Part shown: piece by piece, positions 7,094 to 9,318 of the stretch | Layout of the letters: each line of letters opens with the position of its first letter | How positions within the stretch are numbered: position 1 is the first letter of the stretch | NCBI GenBank assembly: GCA_017560705.1 | Contig: JAFZEK010000285.1 | Coordinates: forward strand, 1 to 9,318 | DNA: 9,318 nucleotides | Direction of reading: 5' to 3' | From: Bacteroidales bacterium | GTDB lineage: Bacteria > Bacteroidota > Bacteroidia > Bacteroidales > P3 | Notes under the pieces: generated by a model | What the model saw: the letters and a program-made list of their open reading frames with translations, nothing else | What the model was told of the DNA's origin: nothing | The model's database searches: none | Position numbers and translations under genes: made by a program

Positions 7094-8749
7094 CTAATAG
7101 TCAAAACTACTTTCGCCTAAAAACTCTCTCATAATAGATGTAGGAGGAATATACTTTTCAGGTATCGAATCGAAGAGACTTAGCATTTCCAAAAGCCTGT
7201 GAGCCTCAGCATATTCAGGTGTGTTTTGAGGCACCTCTTTCAGTATCGGCTCAGCATGATGTTTTAAAATTCCTAGCTCATACATAAGTGCCGAATTGAA
7301 CATCACATCGGCATTTTCCTGATAGGGAAATATATGTTTTTGTTCCCCTTCCCTCACACTCTGCCAGCGTTTTAGCGTGTCGTAAGCCGAATATCCTCTA
7401 AATTTATAGTCCCTCACCATGCGGCGGATAAGCCTATTGTCCGAACTGCGTATTATATTCTGATTATCAATAGCTATCTGTGTCATAGCCGAAACATATA
7501 CTCTATACTTCCACTGCTCGGGAATAAGCTCCGTAAGTTTGGGATTCAACGCATGAATACCTTCCACTATAAGTATACTATTCTCCTTCATTATCAAGCT
7601 TTCGCCAGTGTAAGTTCTTTTACCGGTCTTAAAATCGAAACGTGGAATTTTCACCTCTTTGCCTTGCGAAAGAGCCATCAAATCCTCGTTCAGCTTCGGA
7701 ATATCCAATGCTTCGAGGGCTTCAAAATCATAGTCACCGTTAGCCGAACGCGGAGTTTTCTCTCTATCCACAAAATAGTCGTCCAGAGAAAGTTGCTGAA
7801 CATCAAAGCCCATAACAGAAAGCTGAACACCCAACCGGCGACACGATGTAGTTTTTCCACTCGACGACGGACCAGCGATAAGCACCATCTTCAACTCATC
7901 TTTCCTTTTATATATAGAGTCGGCAATGAATGAATATTTCTTTTCATGCAATGCCTCAGCCACTTGTATTAGGAAGTTGGCTTTATTGTTACGCACTTTT
8001 GCATTCAAATCCGACACATAGAGCGTTTGCAACACATTTTTCCACTCCCTATGCTCCTTGTAAATTTTAAACAGGCGTGGTGTCTCGTAGAACGACGCAA
8101 GCATTTGAGGCTGTTCTATATGTGGCAACTGAAGCAACAATCCATCGTTGAACACTCGCAAATCCCACACTTTCAGCAGCGACGTAGAGGGAACAAGCGA
8201 CGAATATGTTTTATTAGGAGTATCGCCCAAAAAGGAAATAGACGCATATTGTTTATTTCCGGCCTCAAGCAGGCGGCAGGTCTCGTCGTTGTCATTGTCG
8301 GCCATCAGCTTCAAAGCGTCCTCCATAAGCATATTCTTGGAAGTGAATGGAATATCTTTTTCTACAAGGGCTTTCATATACTCTCGCAGCTTGCAAGCAA
8401 GGATCTCATTATCCAATCCACTATTGAACACCCTGCAATACAAACCCTCTAACAATGAATGCTCTACACAAAGTTTTGCCGACGGAAAAAGCTCCCTCAC
8501 GGCCTTATAAAGCAAGAATGCCACCGAATTGATATACATCCTATAACCATGCTTGTCGGTTATGTCGAAAAAAGAGATAGTTTTGGGGTTGTATATACGA
8601 TAATCCAATCCTGTTATCTTATTGTTTACCAAGGCTCCAAGTATAGGATAATGGCTCAAATGTTTGTAATTTTCACTAAGCTCTTGAAGCGAAGTACCTT
8701 GCGGAATCATTATGCGTTCCCTACTATTTTCTATGTATATTTCTATCAT
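7094..8749 (-). CDS. TGS and ThrRS-like domains fused to a uridine-kinase-like nucleoside kinase
   Basis: This 551-residue protein is a known architecture usually annotated as nucleoside kinase. Residues 1-63 resemble a TGS domain (IPQGTSLQELS). Residues about 67-110 resemble the additional domain of threonyl-tRNA synthetase (YKAVRELFPSAKLCVEHSLLEGLYCRV). Where ThrRS has the HxxxH metal-binding pair this protein has N74SVAF78, so editing activity is not expected. The C-terminal half is a P-loop kinase of the uridine kinase/phosphoribulokinase group: Walker A GPSSSGKT (293-300), SLDDYF (321-326), a YDFEALEALD block, ILIVEGIHALN (392-402) and the arginine-rich lid RLIRRMVRDYKFRG (439-452). The likely reaction is ATP-dependent phosphorylation of a nucleoside or similar small molecule; the substrate is not known from sequence. 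ATG 8749 begins directly at the TGS strand. Its upstream region contains the palindrome array at 8918-9052. Confidence 0.9.
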   Translation of the reverse strand: MIEIYIENSRERIMIPQGTSLQELSENYKHLSHYPILGALVNNKITGLDYRIYNPKTISFFDITDKHGYRMYINSVAFLLYKAVRELFPSAKLCVEHSLLEGLYCRVFNSGLDNEILACKLREYMKALVEKDIPFTSKNMLMEDALKLMADNDNDETCRLLEAGNKQYASISFLGDTPNKTYSSLVPSTSLLKVWDLRVFNDGLLLQLPHIEQPQMLASFYETPRLFKIYKEHREWKNVLQTLYVSDLNAKVRNNKANFLIQVAEALHEKKYSFIADSIYKRKDELKMVLIAGPSSSGKTTSCRRLGVQLSVMGFDVQQLSLDDYFVDREKTPRSANGDYDFEALEALDIPKLNEDLMALSQGKEVKIPRFDFKTGKRTYTGESLIMKENSILIVEGIHALNPKLTELIPEQWKYRVYVSAMTQIAIDNQNIIRSSDNRLIRRMVRDYKFRGYSAYDTLKRWQSVREGEQKHIFPYQENADVMFNSALMYELGILKHHAEPILKEVPQNTPEYAEAHRLLEMLSLFDSIPEKYIPPTSIMREFLGESSFDY

Positions 8750-8847
8750 ATTTATTGTTTTTTTTCTTATTGGTTTTCATCAAATACCATACATGTAAAG
8801 CATATAACTATATTTAGCTTTTTTTATTGCACCTCTAACCATACAAA
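8750..8847. other. AT-rich leader of the kinase gene
   Basis: These bases lie immediately upstream of the minus-strand kinase ATG. I see no full match to the TTTG/TAnnTTTG promoter on the minus strand and no RNA structure. The kinase promoter is probably here or among the repeats that follow, but I cannot place it. Confidence 0.5.
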
Positions 8848-8926
8848 ACATCCCACTATACATATTTCCTACATCCCACTATAAAAGTTACCCAACCGCT
8901 GTTATAAAATTACTTTACCCCACTAT
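8848..8926 (+). repeat. Three direct copies of CCCACTAT(A)
   Basis: ACATCCCACTATA occurs exactly at 8848-8860 and 8871-8883, 23 bases apart, and a shorter copy CCCCACTAT is at 8918-8926, 44 bases further. A fourth copy lies inverted at 9044-9052. The spacing is close to multiples of two helical turns, which suits protein binding on one face of the DNA, but no such protein is identified. Confidence 0.75.
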
Positions 8927-9052
8927 TTTTTTATATTTCAAGCCTTGAATTTTATATTCCAAGGCTTGGTTTTTATATTTCAAGGCTTGAATTATAAAAA
9001 CCAAACCTTGGAATTTTAAAACCAAGCCTTGAAATAAATTTTTATAGTGGGG
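8918..9052. repeat. 135-bp symmetrical element (imperfect long palindrome)
   Basis: CCCCACTAT (8918-8926) and ATAGTGGGG (9044-9052) are perfect inverted copies that bound the element. Its axis is the G at 8985. By hand alignment 54 of the 67 opposed positions are complementary; the mismatches are concentrated in a T-against-T stretch just inside the left end (8927-8931). As RNA or single-stranded DNA it could form one long hairpin. Much of the inner symmetry follows automatically from the tandem palindromes inside it; the matching ends do not. Confidence 0.85.
8933..9037. repeat. Five tandem 21-bp units with palindromic CAAGnCTTG core
   Basis: Units run 8933-8953, 8954-8974, 8975-8995, 8996-9016 and 9017-9037, without gaps. 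Their palindrome centres are at 8943, 8964, 8985, 9006 and 9027, exactly 21 bp apart. The cores are TTCAAGCCTTGAA, CCAAGGCTTGG, TTCAAGGCTTGAA, CCAAACCTTGG and CCAAGCCTTGA. Between them is pure A/T. The fixed two-turn spacing and diverged but still palindromic cores suggest selection for binding by dimers along one helix face, as in iterons or operator arrays; this is inference. There are no unique spacers, so it is not a CRISPR array. Confidence 0.9.
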
Positions 9053-9318
9053 AAAGGAACTTTTCCTTCGGGGGAAAAAGGATAATATACCCCCGTAGAA
9101 CTAAGATTATATGCAGATAATAATCTCAAACCATTATGCTTGCATCTGATAATAATGATGTACAACCGCCGGAAAACACCACACTGCGAAAAATAAATAT
9201 AGGCAACTTCTAAAAATTCCACGTTTCGGATAAACCAAAGAATGTTCTTTGAAACTTTTGCGTGCTTTACGTTTTTTCTTGGAATCTTTCTATTTCTTTT
9301 TCAATCGCATAGCCCGCT
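9053..9318. other. Right-end stretch without a supported gene
   Basis: I find no convincing complete gene or RNA here. Small structures are a 6-bp inverted repeat CGGGGG (9069-9074) / CCCCCG (9090-9095) and a near-palindrome CAAAGAA-TG-TTCTTTG (9236-9251). A minus-strand frame that is open at the right edge and stops at 9267-9269 gives AGYAIEKEIERFQEKT, which could be the end of a gene lying outside the window but is too short to judge. Confidence 0.5.

Noticed and set aside
8933..9037. CRISPR array
   Set aside because: The 21-bp units are contiguous palindromes with no unique spacers, and no cas gene is nearby.
8918..9052. Simple intrinsic terminator
   Set aside because: It is much longer than a terminator and made of phased palindromic units. 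On the minus strand it is upstream of the kinase gene, and on the plus strand no gene precedes it.
9016..9222. Minus-strand open frame of 68 codons at the right end
   Set aside because: Its 3' end runs into the palindrome element and it has no recognisable motif or start context. It is more likely chance.
9267..9317. Minus-strand partial frame open at the right edge, ending EKEIERFQEKT
   Set aside because: Only 16 codons are visible. The composition is plausible for a C-terminus, but nothing identifies a gene.
8750..9318. Chromosomal origin of replication
   Set aside because: The phased AT-rich repeats invite the idea, but I see no DnaA boxes of the TTATCCACA type and no dnaA, dnaN or related gene in the window.

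Overview
The window looks like ordinary chromosome of a low-to-moderate GC member of the Bacteroidota, probably order Bacteroidales. Three things suggest this: the gene families and their order (ftsH, a LUD-domain gene, then cdsA); a good match to the Bacteroidota promoter consensus (TTTG, about 20 bases, TAnnTTTG) in front of the tRNA; and A-rich start regions that mostly lack Shine-Dalgarno sequences. The species cannot be read from the sequence alone.

Left part, bases 1-4155, plus strand. This is a co-directional run: the 3' two-thirds of ftsH (membrane AAA+ protease), a LUD-domain protein, cdsA (CDP-diacylglycerol synthase), a short-type psd (phosphatidylserine decarboxylase) and an RluA-family pseudouridine synthase whose start overlaps the psd stop. 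The run joins membrane protein quality control to phosphatidylethanolamine synthesis; the intermediate enzyme, phosphatidylserine synthase, is not here. It ends in a strong bidirectional hairpin (4181-4228) and a cluster of CGATCGAT-type palindromes lying between convergent genes.

Middle part, bases 4371-6098, minus strand. Read in the direction of transcription this is: a Bacteroidota-type promoter, tRNA-Gln(UUG), a terminator, a HAD-family phosphatase resembling phosphoglycolate phosphatase, and truA (tRNA pseudouridine 38-40 synthase). A T-rich spacer then leads to a plus-strand nitroreductase gene (6425-6952) with its own terminator.

Right part. A minus-strand gene (7094-8749) encodes a three-part protein: a TGS domain, a ThrRS-like segment without its metal-binding histidines, and a uridine-kinase-like P-loop domain. 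Upstream of it lie 569 bases with no gene I can support. Inside them is the most unusual structure in the window: five contiguous units, each a short palindrome with core CAAGnCTTG, whose centres are exactly 21 bp apart. The array is nested in a 135-bp symmetrical element bounded by inverted CCCCACTAT / ATAGTGGGG, with two further CCCACTATA copies alongside. I read it as a candidate multi-site protein-binding array or a long-hairpin element, not as a coding region. The coding genes themselves are conventional housekeeping genes.
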